A stretch of 64,000 nucleotides of DNA from Anaerotignum propionicum (lineage in GTDB: Bacteria; Bacillota; Clostridia; Lachnospirales; Anaerotignaceae), in assembly GCF_024461735.1 (NCBI RefSeq), contig NZ_JANGAD010000001.1, forward strand, positions 310,001 through 374,000, given 5' to 3'. Positions 17,333 to 26,031 of the stretch are shown here, one piece after another (within the stretch, counting starts at the first letter, position 1; every line of letters begins with the position of its first letter). The notes below the pieces were generated by a model. That model saw only the letters and a list, made by a program, of their open reading frames with translations, had not been told where the DNA came from and made no database searches. The translations under genes were made by a program, and so were the position numbers.

Positions 17333-17986
17333 ATGAAAAGTAAGGGAGCAAGATGGGCATTTATTATCGTACTTTTAATTCTTTTTTTACCAGCAGGGAT
17401 TATTGTTATGTTAGTTAAGCTTCATAAAGATCCATTTAACTATACATCCAATGGAAATAATACAATAATCGTTGGTTGGATACTATTTGTGTCTGGTATT
17501 TTATACTTGTTTAGTTGCCTATCTGATAGTGCCGCAAACAGTGGTGTTGGTTCAATACTCAGTGGAGTGGCTTTTTGCTGTGGGGGTGGCTTTGCTCTGG
17601 TTCGTCACGGAAGAAAGTACAAACAAAGAGGGATGCTGTTTTCAAAATATCTCACATGTATTAAGAATAGCAATGATGGGTCAATAAGGGACATTGCAGC
17701 ATCCTTAGGGTTTACCTATGATAAAGCTTATATGGATATTGTAGAATTGATTCGATGTGGTGCATTGCCTAACAGCTATATTGATGAGTCAACAAATTGT
17801 GTTATATCTCCATATATTAAAAAATGGGTTATTGACTATAAAAACAAAACACAGATGAAAGAAGAACCTGAAAAACTTAAATCTAGGACAGTGAAATGCT
17901 CCAATTGTGGTGGTATGAATAGTATCACAGGAAATAACTATGAGTGTGAATACTGTGGCTCACCTCTTGCCTATGAATATATATAG
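17333..17986 (+). CDS. Membrane protein with helical domain and C-terminal zinc ribbon (paralogue 2)
   Basis: 217 residues with a GTGAGG ribosome site. Two to three hydrophobic segments occupy residues 8-85. A winged-helix-like part at about 105-150 ends in NSYIDESTNCVI, closely matching SNAYIDKRKNCIV in the upstream paralogue. The last 30 residues hold CSNCGGMNSITGNNYECEYCG. This is the last gene of the four-gene SPFH operon, which ends at the terminator at 18032. Confidence 0.72.
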   Translation: MKSKGARWAFIIVLLILFLPAGIIVMLVKLHKDPFNYTSNGNNTIIVGWILFVSGILYLFSCLSDSAANSGVGSILSGVAFCCGGGFALVRHGRKYKQRGMLFSKYLTCIKNSNDGSIRDIAASLGFTYDKAYMDIVELIRCGALPNSYIDESTNCVISPYIKKWVIDYKNKTQMKEEPEKLKSRTVKCSNCGGMNSITGNNYECEYCGSPLAYEYI

Positions 17987-18470
17987 ATGAAAATTTGATT
18001 TAAATTGAGGCAAGAAACCTCATTAAAATAGACTGTTTGCAAATTTGCAAACGGTTTATTTTTTTGCTATTTGTTCTGGCAAAATCAATAAACAATTAGA
18101 AAAGCAAGCTTTAAAAAAGTTTTAAGGCAGGGAAAACGGAGAAATAATAGCCCTTGATTTAAGGTGTGATTGCAAATGTTCGAGATTACTTTACAAATAT
18201 TAGCAAAAAGGGTAACTAAGGGGACATACATTAATGATATTATTCTACCATAGATATTTGCAAACAAGCTCATATGGGCATTTTATATACCGACGATGTA
18301 ATATTTATAAAAATATAAATCAAAAGAGAGCATTGTTTATTGATATCTTGTTTCTGTGGACAGGCCTGCACAGATACTTGTTCCAAAATTCAATAAGGGA
18401 GGGGATTTTTCAAGGAAAATGAAGAACAGAAGGTGGAGGGAAGGTATATTTCAAAGGTTAGGTGGGCGAA
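17987..18470 (+). other. Gap between SPFH operon and tail cluster
   Basis: It holds the terminator at 18032-18066 and then about 400 AT-rich bases without a credible gene. I could not find a convincing promoter for the long tail operon, nor a repressor gene or attachment-site repeat, so how the tail genes are switched on is not visible. The last bases carry AGGTGG before the first tail gene. Confidence 0.5.
18032..18066 (+). terminator. Terminator of the SPFH operon
   Basis: ACTGTTTGC (18032-18040) pairs with GCAAACGGT (18047-18055) around AAATTT. The run TTATTTTTTTG follows. Confidence 0.85.
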
Positions 18471-18884
18471 ATGGCAAGATTGGCTAAGGTAGACTATAAA
18501 CAGTTGACCAAACTACGAGATGAAGTGAACAAGCTCTCTAAGGAGGAATTTCCCGAGTTTCAAGAGAAATTGGTAAGAGAGATGGCCACCAGACTAGTAC
18601 TAAAGGCGTTAAAGCGCACCCCCACAGACCCTAAGGATTCCCCTGGGATAAGAGCAGGTTGGGGCATTGGCGACGTGCGTTACGAAGGCGGAGCCTACAG
18701 CATTGAGGTATACAATAGCTGCATTTATGCCAATTCCGTTGAATGGGGGTATTTAGCGCAGGACGGAAAGACTTTAATACCCGGACGCTTTATGCTACAT
18801 CTTTCGGAAGAGGAGCTGCGACAAGATGCTGACAAGGCAATAGAAGAAAAGCTGATGGAAGTTTTAAGGAGGAGTATCCCATGA
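18471..18884 (+). CDS. Tail completion protein, HK97 gp10-like (XkdI-like)
   Basis: 137 residues from ATG 18471 (an in-frame GTG at 18462 overlaps the AGGTGG site). The sequence has the gp10-like features: basic N-terminal helix, RTPTDPKDSPGIRAGWGIGD, then YSIEVYNSCIYANSVEWGYLA. In PBSX-type elements this protein (XkdI) acts at the head-tail joint or as tail completion protein. Here it is the first gene of the tail cluster and no head gene precedes it, which suits a stand-alone tail particle. It overlaps the next gene by four bases. Confidence 0.78.
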   Translation: MARLAKVDYKQLTKLRDEVNKLSKEEFPEFQEKLVREMATRLVLKALKRTPTDPKDSPGIRAGWGIGDVRYEGGAYSIEVYNSCIYANSVEWGYLAQDGKTLIPGRFMLHLSEEELRQDADKAIEEKLMEVLRRSIP

Positions 18885-19306
18885 TTTCCAAATTGATGAC
18901 AGGGATTGAACAAGCTATACGAAAGGAATTCCCTGAAACTACCTACAAAATATTTACTGAGGCAACAGAGCGAGTTTCCCCTTGTTTCTTTATTCTTTGT
19001 ATAAGCCAAAGCCGCAATGCAAAGCTTGGAGACAGATTTATTCTTAACACCTCCTTTGAGGTGCAATATTTCTCAGGCAGTGGCAATAACGAGTGCTGGG
19101 GAGTGGCAGAAAAGCTGAGGGAACTTTTAGATGTAATCTCCCTAGAGGAGGATTTGATGCAGGGGCGCAATGGCAATTATAGAGTTGACAACGGTGTGTT
19201 ACATTTTGTAATGGATTATAACATACCTATGATGCGACAGCAGGATGCAGTAGATTTTATGGAAGAGGTGACGGTGTATGGCAAAACAAGGGAAGCAGGA
19301 AAATAA
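18881..19306 (+). CDS. Phage tail terminator-like protein (XkdJ position)
   Basis: 141 residues. The pattern (N-terminal helix GIEQAIRKEFPETTYKIFTE, then SFEVQYFSG and NYRVDNGVLHFVMDYNI) resembles the small tail-terminator proteins that sit between gp10-like and sheath genes in PBSX-like operons. It would cap the end of the tube and sheath. Overlaps on both sides (ATGA with the gene before, 29 bases with the gene after) show tight coupling. The family assignment rests mainly on position. Confidence 0.68.
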   Translation: MISKLMTGIEQAIRKEFPETTYKIFTEATERVSPCFFILCISQSRNAKLGDRFILNTSFEVQYFSGSGNNECWGVAEKLRELLDVISLEEDLMQGRNGNYRVDNGVLHFVMDYNIPMMRQQDAVDFMEEVTVYGKTREAGK

Positions 19307-19466
19307 AAAAGAGGAAAAATATTTTTCCAAGGAGGCAATTTTGCAAAGTCAGAAATACAGATCCCACGGCGATTTACTTTTTGCGATATTGGCGGACGAT
19401 AAGTTATATACCTCTATGGAGATTGACAACACAATTGATGAATTTCAGAAAGGAAAGGTGAAATAA
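19278..19466 (+). CDS. Small hypothetical tail-operon protein
   Basis: 62 residues, very Lys/Glu-rich at the N terminus (KQGKQENKKEEKYFSKE), then SQKYRSHGDLLFAILADDKLYTSMEIDNTIDEF. Small proteins with the pattern 'skyr...dll.all.d...yt..e....i..f' commonly stand just before sheath genes in Clostridia tail operons. Function is unknown. It ends directly before the sheath ATG, with AGGAAAGGTG between. Confidence 0.7.
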   Translation: MAKQGKQENKKEEKYFSKEAILQSQKYRSHGDLLFAILADDKLYTSMEIDNTIDEFQKGKVK

Positions 19467-20765
19467 ATGGGATTAGGCGGCGGTACATATTTGGTACAAA
19501 ACAAGACCCTTCCGGGGGCATACATTAACTTTATTTCTGCGGCAAGAGCTTCTGCCACACTCTCGGACAGAGGGTATGCAGCAATGGCTTTAGAATTGGA
19601 CTGGGGTGTTGATGGTGAAATGTTCACCATTGAGAATGGAGATTTCCAAAAAGAATCTTTAAAAATTCTTGGTTACGATTACAGCCATGAAAAGCTCAAG
19701 GGGCTGCGAGATTTATTTTGCAATGCCAAAACATTATACGCTTATCGCTTAAACAGCGGCAATAAGGCGGTAAGCCCCTTTGCAACAGCACGTTATAGTG
19801 GCATTCGTGGCAATGACATTAAAATTGTGATTTCTGCCAATGTGGACGAGCCCACAAAATTTGATGTGGTTACGTTATTGGAAAACACAAAAGTAGATAT
19901 TCAGACTGTGGCTGAGGCGACAGAATTAAAGGACAATGATTTCGTTGTTTTTAAAAAGGATGGCATTTTAGAGGAAACAGCGGCAACTCCATTGGCAGGC
20001 GGTACAAATGGTCAAACAACTGGTGCATCTTATCAGGTGTTTTTGGATAAGGCGGAAGCCTATAACTTTAATACATTGGGTTGTCTCTCCAAGGAAGAGA
20101 GCATCAAAGGACTTTTTGTTGCCTTTACCAAGCGTTTAAGAGATGAAATGGGTATTAAATTTCAGACTGTTATGTTTAACAAGGCGGCAGATTATGAAGG
20201 CATCATCAATTTGAAAAACAAGGTGACAGATGGTGAAGAGACTAGTCTTGTTTATTGGCTGACAGGAGCATCCGCAGGCTGTGCTGTAAATAAATCTATT
20301 GCCAATAAGGAGTACGACGGCGAGTTTTTGGTAGATACTGCCTACAAACAGAGCCAATATGCAACGGCATTGGATGCAGGTGAATTTGTATTCCATAAAA
20401 TCGGTGATGAGGTGAGGGTATTAGACGATATTAACAGCTTTGTTTCCGTTACCACAGATAAAAACGAAGATTTTACAAGTAATCAGGTTATCAGAGTCAT
20501 TGACCAAATCGGCAATGATATTGCTGTACTTTTTAATACCCGTTATATGGGGAAAGTACAGAACAATGAATCGGGCAGAATCGCTTTTTGGAGCGAGTTG
20601 GTTTCTTACAATAAGCAGATGGAACAAATTCAGGCAATTGAAAACTTTGTTTCTGATGAATTGATTGTAAAAAAGGGCAATGATAAAAAATCCGTGGTTG
20701 TGGTGAATCCCGTGACACCAGTTTGCGCCATGACGAAACTGTATATGACTGTTGTTGTTGAATAA
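19467..20765 (+). CDS. Contractile tail sheath protein (XkdK-like)
   Basis: 432 residues, the usual length for PBSX/diffocin-type sheaths. It starts MGLGGGTYLVQNKTLPGAYINFISAA, the typical sheath N terminus, and ends with the conserved C-terminal domain (VRVLDDINSFVSVTTDKNEDF..., then VVVNPVTPVCAMTKLYMTVVVE). Sheath subunits surround the tube and contract on target contact. Its presence makes this a contractile, myovirus-type tail. Confidence 0.92.
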   Translation: MGLGGGTYLVQNKTLPGAYINFISAARASATLSDRGYAAMALELDWGVDGEMFTIENGDFQKESLKILGYDYSHEKLKGLRDLFCNAKTLYAYRLNSGNKAVSPFATARYSGIRGNDIKIVISANVDEPTKFDVVTLLENTKVDIQTVAEATELKDNDFVVFKKDGILEETAATPLAGGTNGQTTGASYQVFLDKAEAYNFNTLGCLSKEESIKGLFVAFTKRLRDEMGIKFQTVMFNKAADYEGIINLKNKVTDGEETSLVYWLTGASAGCAVNKSIANKEYDGEFLVDTAYKQSQYATALDAGEFVFHKIGDEVRVLDDINSFVSVTTDKNEDFTSNQVIRVIDQIGNDIAVLFNTRYMGKVQNNESGRIAFWSELVSYNKQMEQIQAIENFVSDELIVKKGNDKKSVVVVNPVTPVCAMTKLYMTVVVE

Positions 20766-20781
20766 GAGAGGGGGCAGAGAG

Positions 20782-21252
20782 ATGAGTAATATTACAATGC
20801 TAAGCAAAGATGCTATTTCTGCAAAAAAAGCAGAGTGCTTCATTACCATTGAAGGGAACCGTTACAACTTCATGAGTGCCATTTCCGTAGAGGCAAAAAT
20901 GGAGAAGACAAAGGCGGAAGTTCCTATTTTAGGTAGAATGAACAAGGGACATAAGGCAGTGGGGGCAAATGGTACAGGCAGTGCCACCTTCCACTATAAC
21001 ACATCTATTTTCCGTGAATTGATGAAGCGTTATCAAGATACTGGAGAGGATGTTTACTTTGATATGCAGATCACCAACGAAGACCCTACCTCTAACGTTG
21101 GCCGACAGACAATTATCCTTCGTGATTGTAACATTGATAGTATGGTGATTGCCAAGTTTGACGCTGACGGCGAATACTTAGACGAGGAAATGGAGTTCAC
21201 ATATGAAAGCTTTGAAATGCCTGAAACATTTCAAATGCTAAGCGGAATGTAA
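20782..21252 (+). CDS. Tail tube protein (XkdM-like)
   Basis: 156 residues from ATG 20782 preceded by GAGAGGGGGCAGAGAG; a longer in-frame reading from 20752 would begin inside the sheath gene. Contains AECFITIEGNRYNFMSAISVEAKMEK, TGSATFHYNTSIFRELMKRY and DIDSMVIAKFDADGEYLDEEMEFTYE-like strands, matching XkdM tube subunits. These stack as hexameric rings inside the sheath. Sheath and tube genes are adjacent, as in all R-type particles. Confidence 0.9.
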   Translation: MSNITMLSKDAISAKKAECFITIEGNRYNFMSAISVEAKMEKTKAEVPILGRMNKGHKAVGANGTGSATFHYNTSIFRELMKRYQDTGEDVYFDMQITNEDPTSNVGRQTIILRDCNIDSMVIAKFDADGEYLDEEMEFTYESFEMPETFQMLSGM

Positions 21253-21271
21253 AAAAGAGGAGGAATGATAT

Positions 21272-21691
21272 ATGAGTTTATCAGCATTTTTGAATCCTGT
21301 TAAGGAAGAAGCCTGCAAGATTGTAGCCAGCAAGCGTTTTATTGGTGAGGACGGAAAGCCTGTGGAATGGGAATTGAGAACCATTACGGCAGATGAGGAT
21401 GAGGCAATCCGCAAAGCCTGCACCAAAAGGATGCCCATTGCCGGAAGAAAAGGTCAGTTTAGCCAGGAAACAGATTTAAACAAATATTTGGGTTTATTGG
21501 CGGTTTCTTGTACTGTTTATCCCAACTTGAACGACGTTGAGTTGCAAAATGGATATGGTGTGATGGGAGCGGACAATTTGTTGAAGACCATGCTTCATGC
21601 AGGGGAGTATACCCAATACGTTTCCAAGGTTCAAGAGCTAAATGGATATGATTCCTCCATGGATGAATTGGTGGAAGAGGCAAAAAACTAA
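21272..21691 (+). CDS. Tail assembly chaperone, short form (XkdN-like)
   Basis: 139 residues; RBS AGAGGAGG. It carries the XkdN pattern (MSLSAFLNPVKEEACKIVAS, ELRTITADEDEAIRKACTK, YLGLLAVSCTVYPNLNDVELQ, VQELNGYDSSMDELVEEAKN). The chaperone coats the tape measure while the tube is built. The gene ends on a slippery heptamer, so part of the product is extended by frameshifting (see next entry). Confidence 0.88.
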   Translation: MSLSAFLNPVKEEACKIVASKRFIGEDGKPVEWELRTITADEDEAIRKACTKRMPIAGRKGQFSQETDLNKYLGLLAVSCTVYPNLNDVELQNGYGVMGADNLLKTMLHAGEYTQYVSKVQELNGYDSSMDELVEEAKN

Positions 21692-21864
21692 TTGACGGGG
21701 GCGATGGGGAAAGCAACTATGCATATTACTGCCTGCATCAGCTGCACCTATTACCCTCACATTTTTTAAAACTTCCAAGAGAAGAAAAGGCTTTTGTGAT
21801 TGCTTCCATACAGTTAAAAGCAGAGAAAGAAAAGAGAGAATCCAAAAAAATGAAGAAAAAGTAA
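21272..21864 (+). CDS. Tail assembly chaperone, long form made by -1 frameshift (gpGT-like)
   Basis: The short frame ends GCA AAA AAC TAA. The bases 21682-21688 read A AAA AAC, a classical -1 slippery heptamer directly before the stop. Slipping back one base continues with LIDGGDGESNYAYYCLHQLH, a region typical of the second chaperone part in XkdN/gpGT systems, and runs 58 further codons to TAA at 21862-21864, ending in a very Lys-rich tail (KAEKEKRESKKMKKK). The downstream frame has no start codon or ribosome site of its own, so it makes sense only as an extension. This mirrors lambda gpG/gpGT. The ratio of the two forms cannot be read from sequence. Confidence 0.85.
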
Positions 21865-21909
21865 TCAGATTAATTTACTAAAATTTCTTGGGAAATAAAA
21901 TAGTTAAAT

Positions 21910-21948
21910 AGAAAGCATTCGGCATTTGCTGAGTGCTTTTCTATTGTT
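21910..21948 (+). terminator. Hairpin between chaperone and tape measure genes
   Basis: AGAAAGCATTCGGC pairs with GCTGAGTGCTTTTCT (some G-T pairs and one bulge) around a short ATTT loop, followed by ATTGTTTGG. It could lower transcription of the tape measure relative to sheath and tube, which are needed in many copies. The T tract is poor, so partial termination is the likely effect. Confidence 0.5.
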
Positions 21949-21967
21949 TGGAAAGAAGGTGAGAAAA

Positions 21968-23632
21968 ATGGGAACGATTAAAACCTCGATTCAATTGTTT
22001 GATGGGGCCACGCCAGGGCTATTGGACATTGCAAATGCTTTAAATCGAGCAGTTCTTGGTTTTGAAGCCCTAGAACGGGCATCCTCCAATTGCATTGATA
22101 CCGATTCTTTGAGAGAAGGCAGGGAAGAGTTGAATATGACAAAGTCATCATTTCAGCAAATACAAGAATCTATCAAAGCGGCGGGGGAACAACAGAAAAA
22201 ATTTAACAAAACAATAAGTGCAAGTGGGGAGATATCGGACGGTATATTTTCCAATCAAGAAAAGGCTAGCGGTATACTAGATAGTAATGGAGCAGATATT
22301 TCCTCTATGGGACAGAAAACGCTTGGAAGCTCTAATATTTCATCTGGTGTAGAGGACAGCACAGGAAATTTGAGCCTTGGGACAGGTGCAGAATTTCCTG
22401 AAGAAAAAGCAAAGCAGACAAACAACAATAAAGTCAATGCGGCTGTTGAAACATTAAGCAGTGTAATACCTCAAGGCTATACTTCCACCGATGAGATGAA
22501 AAATTCAATGTTCGCCGCCGCGGATGAAATAGATTCGAAATTCAGCGGGCTTTCCCAAGTCTTAGGTTCTGTTTGGTCTGGTGTGACGGGAGAACAAGTT
22601 GAAGCCATAAAGGTGACTGATCTTTTAGCAAATAGCTGGAGCAGCTTTGCACCTGTTGTGACGGGAGCGGCGGCAGCAATGAATTTGTACAATCTTGCTA
22701 TGGATGCAGGTAAGGTGATTCAAGTGCTTCAAGCAGCTGCCACAGTAATTGGAGCAGCCTTTAATAAGATGTGGACAACCTCAGTGCAAGAGCAGACAGC
22801 GGCACAGGTTGGGCTTAATTCGGCAATTTTAACTTGCCCCTTAACTTGGCTATTGTTAATTTTTTATATTGCTATTGCGGTAATTAACAAATTTGCAGAG
22901 ACGAGTATTTCTGCTACAGGGATTATTTTTGGTGCTTTTGCAGTACTGGGAGCAGGTATATTTAATATTTTTGCATTTATCTGGAATATTGTCGCAATTT
23001 TTGTGAACTTTTTATATAATGTTTTTCAAGATCCAATTGCGGCAATTAAAACGTTATTTTACGACTTAGCTATTACTGTTATTGGTTTCATTCGTAAAAT
23101 TGCAGAAGGAATTGAGGCTCTATTGAATAAAATCCCTGGATTGGAATTGGATATTACCAGTAACTTAGACAGTCTTTTAAATGAGCTAGAGAAAAAATCT
23201 CAAGATATAAAAGATAAAGCTGGTTTTGAAGATGTAATGCAGACACTTGAATATAAGGATTATGGTAATGCATTCAATAGTGGGTATAACAAAGGAGAAC
23301 GATTACAGAATACAGTTGTGGGGGTTTTTAGTGGCGACAAAGCTGGGGACGGCGGTATGGATCAGCTTTTACAAAACACGGCAAATACTGCCGCAAATAC
23401 AGGGGCGATGACAGATAACATGGAAATTTCACAGGAGGATATACGGTATCTCCGAGATATTTCCGAAAGAGATGCCATCAATCGTTTTACCACGGCACAG
23501 GTCAGTGTGGATTTTAAAAATGAAGCAACAATAAATTCTGATATGGATATTGACGGTGTAATGAATAAGTTCACAGATGTGCTCCGTGAGGCAATCTTTA
23601 CCCAAGCAGAGGAGGTGCATGCCATTGTATAA
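21968..23632 (+). CDS. Tail tape measure protein (short)
   Basis: 554 residues from ATG 21968 after AAGAAGGTGAG. The N half is helical and Ser/Asn/Gln-rich; the middle has long hydrophobic stretches (about 235-275 and 290-385, e.g. TWLLLIFYIAIAVIN, AVLGAGIFNIFAFIWNIVAIFVNF). The C part is helical (LNKIPGLELDITSNLDSLLNELEKK) and ends in IDGVMNKFTDVLREAIFTQAEEVHAIV, as in PBSX/Mu-like tape measures. Tape length sets tail length. At about 0.15 nm per residue this would give a tail near 80 nm, shorter than many phage tails and in the range of R-type bacteriocins. It overlaps the next gene by 14 bases. Confidence 0.85.
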   Translation: MGTIKTSIQLFDGATPGLLDIANALNRAVLGFEALERASSNCIDTDSLREGREELNMTKSSFQQIQESIKAAGEQQKKFNKTISASGEISDGIFSNQEKASGILDSNGADISSMGQKTLGSSNISSGVEDSTGNLSLGTGAEFPEEKAKQTNNNKVNAAVETLSSVIPQGYTSTDEMKNSMFAAADEIDSKFSGLSQVLGSVWSGVTGEQVEAIKVTDLLANSWSSFAPVVTGAAAAMNLYNLAMDAGKVIQVLQAAATVIGAAFNKMWTTSVQEQTAAQVGLNSAILTCPLTWLLLIFYIAIAVINKFAETSISATGIIFGAFAVLGAGIFNIFAFIWNIVAIFVNFLYNVFQDPIAAIKTLFYDLAITVIGFIRKIAEGIEALLNKIPGLELDITSNLDSLLNELEKKSQDIKDKAGFEDVMQTLEYKDYGNAFNSGYNKGERLQNTVVGVFSGDKAGDGGMDQLLQNTANTAANTGAMTDNMEISQEDIRYLRDISERDAINRFTTAQVSVDFKNEATINSDMDIDGVMNKFTDVLREAIFTQAEEVHAIV

Positions 23633-24284
23633 GGTTAGTTTTGGGAATATCTCCCTTCCTGTAGCTCCAAGTAAAATCACTATGAAGACAAAAAATAACA
23701 ACAAAACAATGGAATTGATTGATGGAAGTGAAATCAATTTTATTAGAACACCGGGACTAACAGAATTTAACTTTGAGTTTTTGATTCCCCATGTGAAGTA
23801 CCCCTTTGCCTATTATCCTGAAGGGTTTCAAACTGCACAGATGTATATTGACGCACTAGAATTGATGAAAAAAGATAGAAAGTGGTTTCAATTAGATATC
23901 CAACGACAACTGCCCAATGGGAAAACAGAATTTCAAACTAGTGAGACAGTAACATTGGAGGATTATACGATTACAGAGGATACAGGCAACGGTCTGGATT
24001 TCATTGCTAATGTAACACTAAAGAAATTTAATAAGCATAAAAGCACCCAGGTTAAACCTGTGCAGGCGACAGAGGATGGTGTTGTAGTAAAAGAAGTAAC
24101 AGAGCGTAAGAGCGAAAAGAAGAAAAATAATGTATATACAGTAAAAAATGGGGATAGTCTTTGGAAAATTTGCAAGGCACAATTGGGGGATGGTGCAAAG
24201 TTTAAGGAAATCGCAAAACAAAATGGCATTTCCAATCCCAATCTAATTTATCCGGGGCAGGTGATTCAGCTTGGTAATGCTTAA
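23619..24284 (+). CDS. LysM-containing tail protein (XkdP-like)
   Basis: 221 residues; ATG 23619 follows AGAGGAGGTGC. The N-terminal 140 residues (PLYKVSFGNISLPVAPSKITMKT..., MELIDGSEINFIRTPGLTEFNFEF) are typical of XkdP. Residues about 172-218 are one LysM repeat (YTVKNGDSLWKICKAQLGDG...NPNLIYPGQVIQL), which binds glycan of peptidoglycan. In the particle it sits at the base near the hub and may help tail passage through the wall. It overlaps the hub gene. Confidence 0.88.
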   Translation: MPLYKVSFGNISLPVAPSKITMKTKNNNKTMELIDGSEINFIRTPGLTEFNFEFLIPHVKYPFAYYPEGFQTAQMYIDALELMKKDRKWFQLDIQRQLPNGKTEFQTSETVTLEDYTITEDTGNGLDFIANVTLKKFNKHKSTQVKPVQATEDGVVVKEVTERKSEKKKNNVYTVKNGDSLWKICKAQLGDGAKFKEIAKQNGISNPNLIYPGQVIQLGNA

Positions 24285-25230
24285 AATTGTAAACGGCGAC
24301 AAGGAATATACACCTATTGTTGCAGGGGACATCAAATGGTCAACAGAGCGAGCGGGTGTACCAGGAAGCTTAACTTTTGATGTTGTAAAAGAGGGCGAAT
24401 TAAATTTTCATGAAGGGAATTTAGTAAAGCTTTGTGTTGATGAAACTCCAGTTTTTTTAGGCTATGTTTTTCAGAAAAAAAGGAGTAAAGGTGAAATAAT
24501 TAGTGTAACTGCTTATGACCAATTGAGATATTTGAAAAATAAGGACAGCTTTATTTTTGAGAAGTTAACTGCAACGGAATTTATTGACAGGGTTGTAAAG
24601 TATTTTTCACTAAAGAGGGGCGAAATTGCGGATACTCAATACATCATTGAAAAAGGGGTTCTGGATAATAAAACCTTATTTGATATGATTCAAGAAGTAT
24701 TGGATACGACATTGATGAATACCAAAAAACTCTATGTTTTGTATGACGATTTTGGCAAGTTGGCACTAAAAAATATTGAGGATATGAAGCTGGATATTTT
24801 ACTGGATGAGAAAACAGCGGAGAATTTTGATTATGTCAGCAGTATTGACGGGGAAACTTATAACCAGATTAAGATAGCTTTTGATAGCAAGGAGAAAAAA
24901 GGAATTCAAGATGGTGTCGTGGTTCAGGACGAGGAAAATATTAAAAAATGGGGCGTTTTGCAGTATTATGAAAAATCAAAAACTGAAGTGGGAGTAAAGG
25001 AGAAGGCAAATGCACTTTTAGACCTTTACAACCGTAAAACAAGAACTCTAAGCATCAAAAATGCCTTCGGCTCACCCAATGTCCGTGCTGGATGCAGCCT
25101 ACAGGTAGCGTTAAAGCTGGGAGACATTAATGTAAACCATTACTTTGTCTGCGAGAAGGTTACCCATACCTTTCGAGAGGATATGCATTTGATGGATCTT
25201 ACTTTGAGAGGAGGAGATATTCTTGTCTGA
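24277..25230 (+). CDS. Tail hub protein (XkdQ-like, gpD family)
   Basis: 317 residues from ATG 24277. It has the hub pattern: MLKIVNGDKEYTPIVAGDIKWSTERAG-type start, GSLTFDVVKEGELNFHEGNLVKL, VTAYDQLRYLKNKDSFIF, and a C-terminal TRTLSIKNAFGSPNVRAGCSLQVAL followed by KVTHTFREDMHLMDLTLRGG. This trimeric hub joins tube and baseplate. It overlaps the preceding and following genes by 8 bases each, showing operon coupling. Confidence 0.87.
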   Translation: MLKIVNGDKEYTPIVAGDIKWSTERAGVPGSLTFDVVKEGELNFHEGNLVKLCVDETPVFLGYVFQKKRSKGEIISVTAYDQLRYLKNKDSFIFEKLTATEFIDRVVKYFSLKRGEIADTQYIIEKGVLDNKTLFDMIQEVLDTTLMNTKKLYVLYDDFGKLALKNIEDMKLDILLDEKTAENFDYVSSIDGETYNQIKIAFDSKEKKGIQDGVVVQDEENIKKWGVLQYYEKSKTEVGVKEKANALLDLYNRKTRTLSIKNAFGSPNVRAGCSLQVALKLGDINVNHYFVCEKVTHTFREDMHLMDLTLRGGDILV

Positions 25231-25633
25231 GTTGGCGCAGTTGATTAAAAAGGCGGCAAAGGATCAGATGGATTCCTCTAAGCCTATGGATATTATTATA
25301 GGAGAGGTAGTTTCTGCGGCACCTCTTAAGATTAAATTGGACTCCAAGATTACTTTGACGGAGTCCTTTTTGATTCTAACAAAGGCGGTGGTAGATTATT
25401 CGGTCGATATGACGGTGAACCACACCACAGAAACCCATACGCACAGCCATACCTATCAGGATGATAGCATCACTAGAACAACCCAACCCCATACGCATAA
25501 TCATGCATATGTGGGAACAAAGAGCTTTACCATCCATAATAAGTTAAAGGTTGGGGATTATGTTATTTTGTTACGGGCCCATGGCGGACAAAAATTTATT
25601 GTACTTGATATAGTAGGAGGTGGCACATTATGA
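25223..25633 (+). CDS. Baseplate/spike protein, DUF2577-type (XkdR-like)
   Basis: 136 residues from a TTG start after AGGAGGAG. The first part (MIIGEVVSAAPLKIKLDSKI-like) is an OB-fold as in spike proteins. A His-rich stretch follows (about residues 68-95, with repeated HTH/HSH/HNH), seen in many DUF2577 proteins and possibly holding metal at the spike tip. It ends KVGDYVILLRAHGGQKFIVLDIVGG. Likely the central puncturing device or its adaptor. Confidence 0.8.
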   Translation: MSELAQLIKKAAKDQMDSSKPMDIIIGEVVSAAPLKIKLDSKITLTESFLILTKAVVDYSVDMTVNHTTETHTHSHTYQDDSITRTTQPHTHNHAYVGTKSFTIHNKLKVGDYVILLRAHGGQKFIVLDIVGGGTL

Positions 25634-26031
25634 CACCCAAAGTAAACGAAGAATTGGCAAGTACCTTTGTAAGGCTGTCAATACCCTCAAAAACCTATCG
25701 TTTGGACAGAGAAAACAATCGGATTATTGGATACTGTGATGGGGTGGAGGCAGTGAAGCAGGCTGTGTATAAGGTGCTGCTTACGGAAAGGTATGCTTGG
25801 ATGATTTATTCTTGGAATTATGGTTCAGAGCTTAATGAGCTGTTTGGAAAACAGATGACCACAATTTATCCTGAGGTGAAAAGAAGGATTGAAGAGGCTT
25901 TGTTACAGGATGATCGCATTAAAAAGGTTCGGGATTTCTCTTTTGAGAAGACAAGGAATACCCTTCATGTGACTTTTACGGTGGAATCAACAGTGGGGGT
26001 TTTTGAAAGTGAGGTGAACTTAAATGTATGA
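25630..26031 (+). CDS. Baseplate wedge protein, DUF2634 / gp25-like (XkdS-like)
   Basis: 133 residues; the ATG overlaps the preceding stop. The central text (GYCDGVEAVKQAVYKVLLTERYAWMIYSWNYGSELNELFGKQ) and VKRRIEEALLQDDRIKKVRDF are typical of XkdS/gp25 lysozyme-like wedge proteins that start sheath assembly on the baseplate. No catalytic lysozyme residues are expected in this class. Confidence 0.87.
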   Translation: MTPKVNEELASTFVRLSIPSKTYRLDRENNRIIGYCDGVEAVKQAVYKVLLTERYAWMIYSWNYGSELNELFGKQMTTIYPEVKRRIEEALLQDDRIKKVRDFSFEKTRNTLHVTFTVESTVGVFESEVNLNV

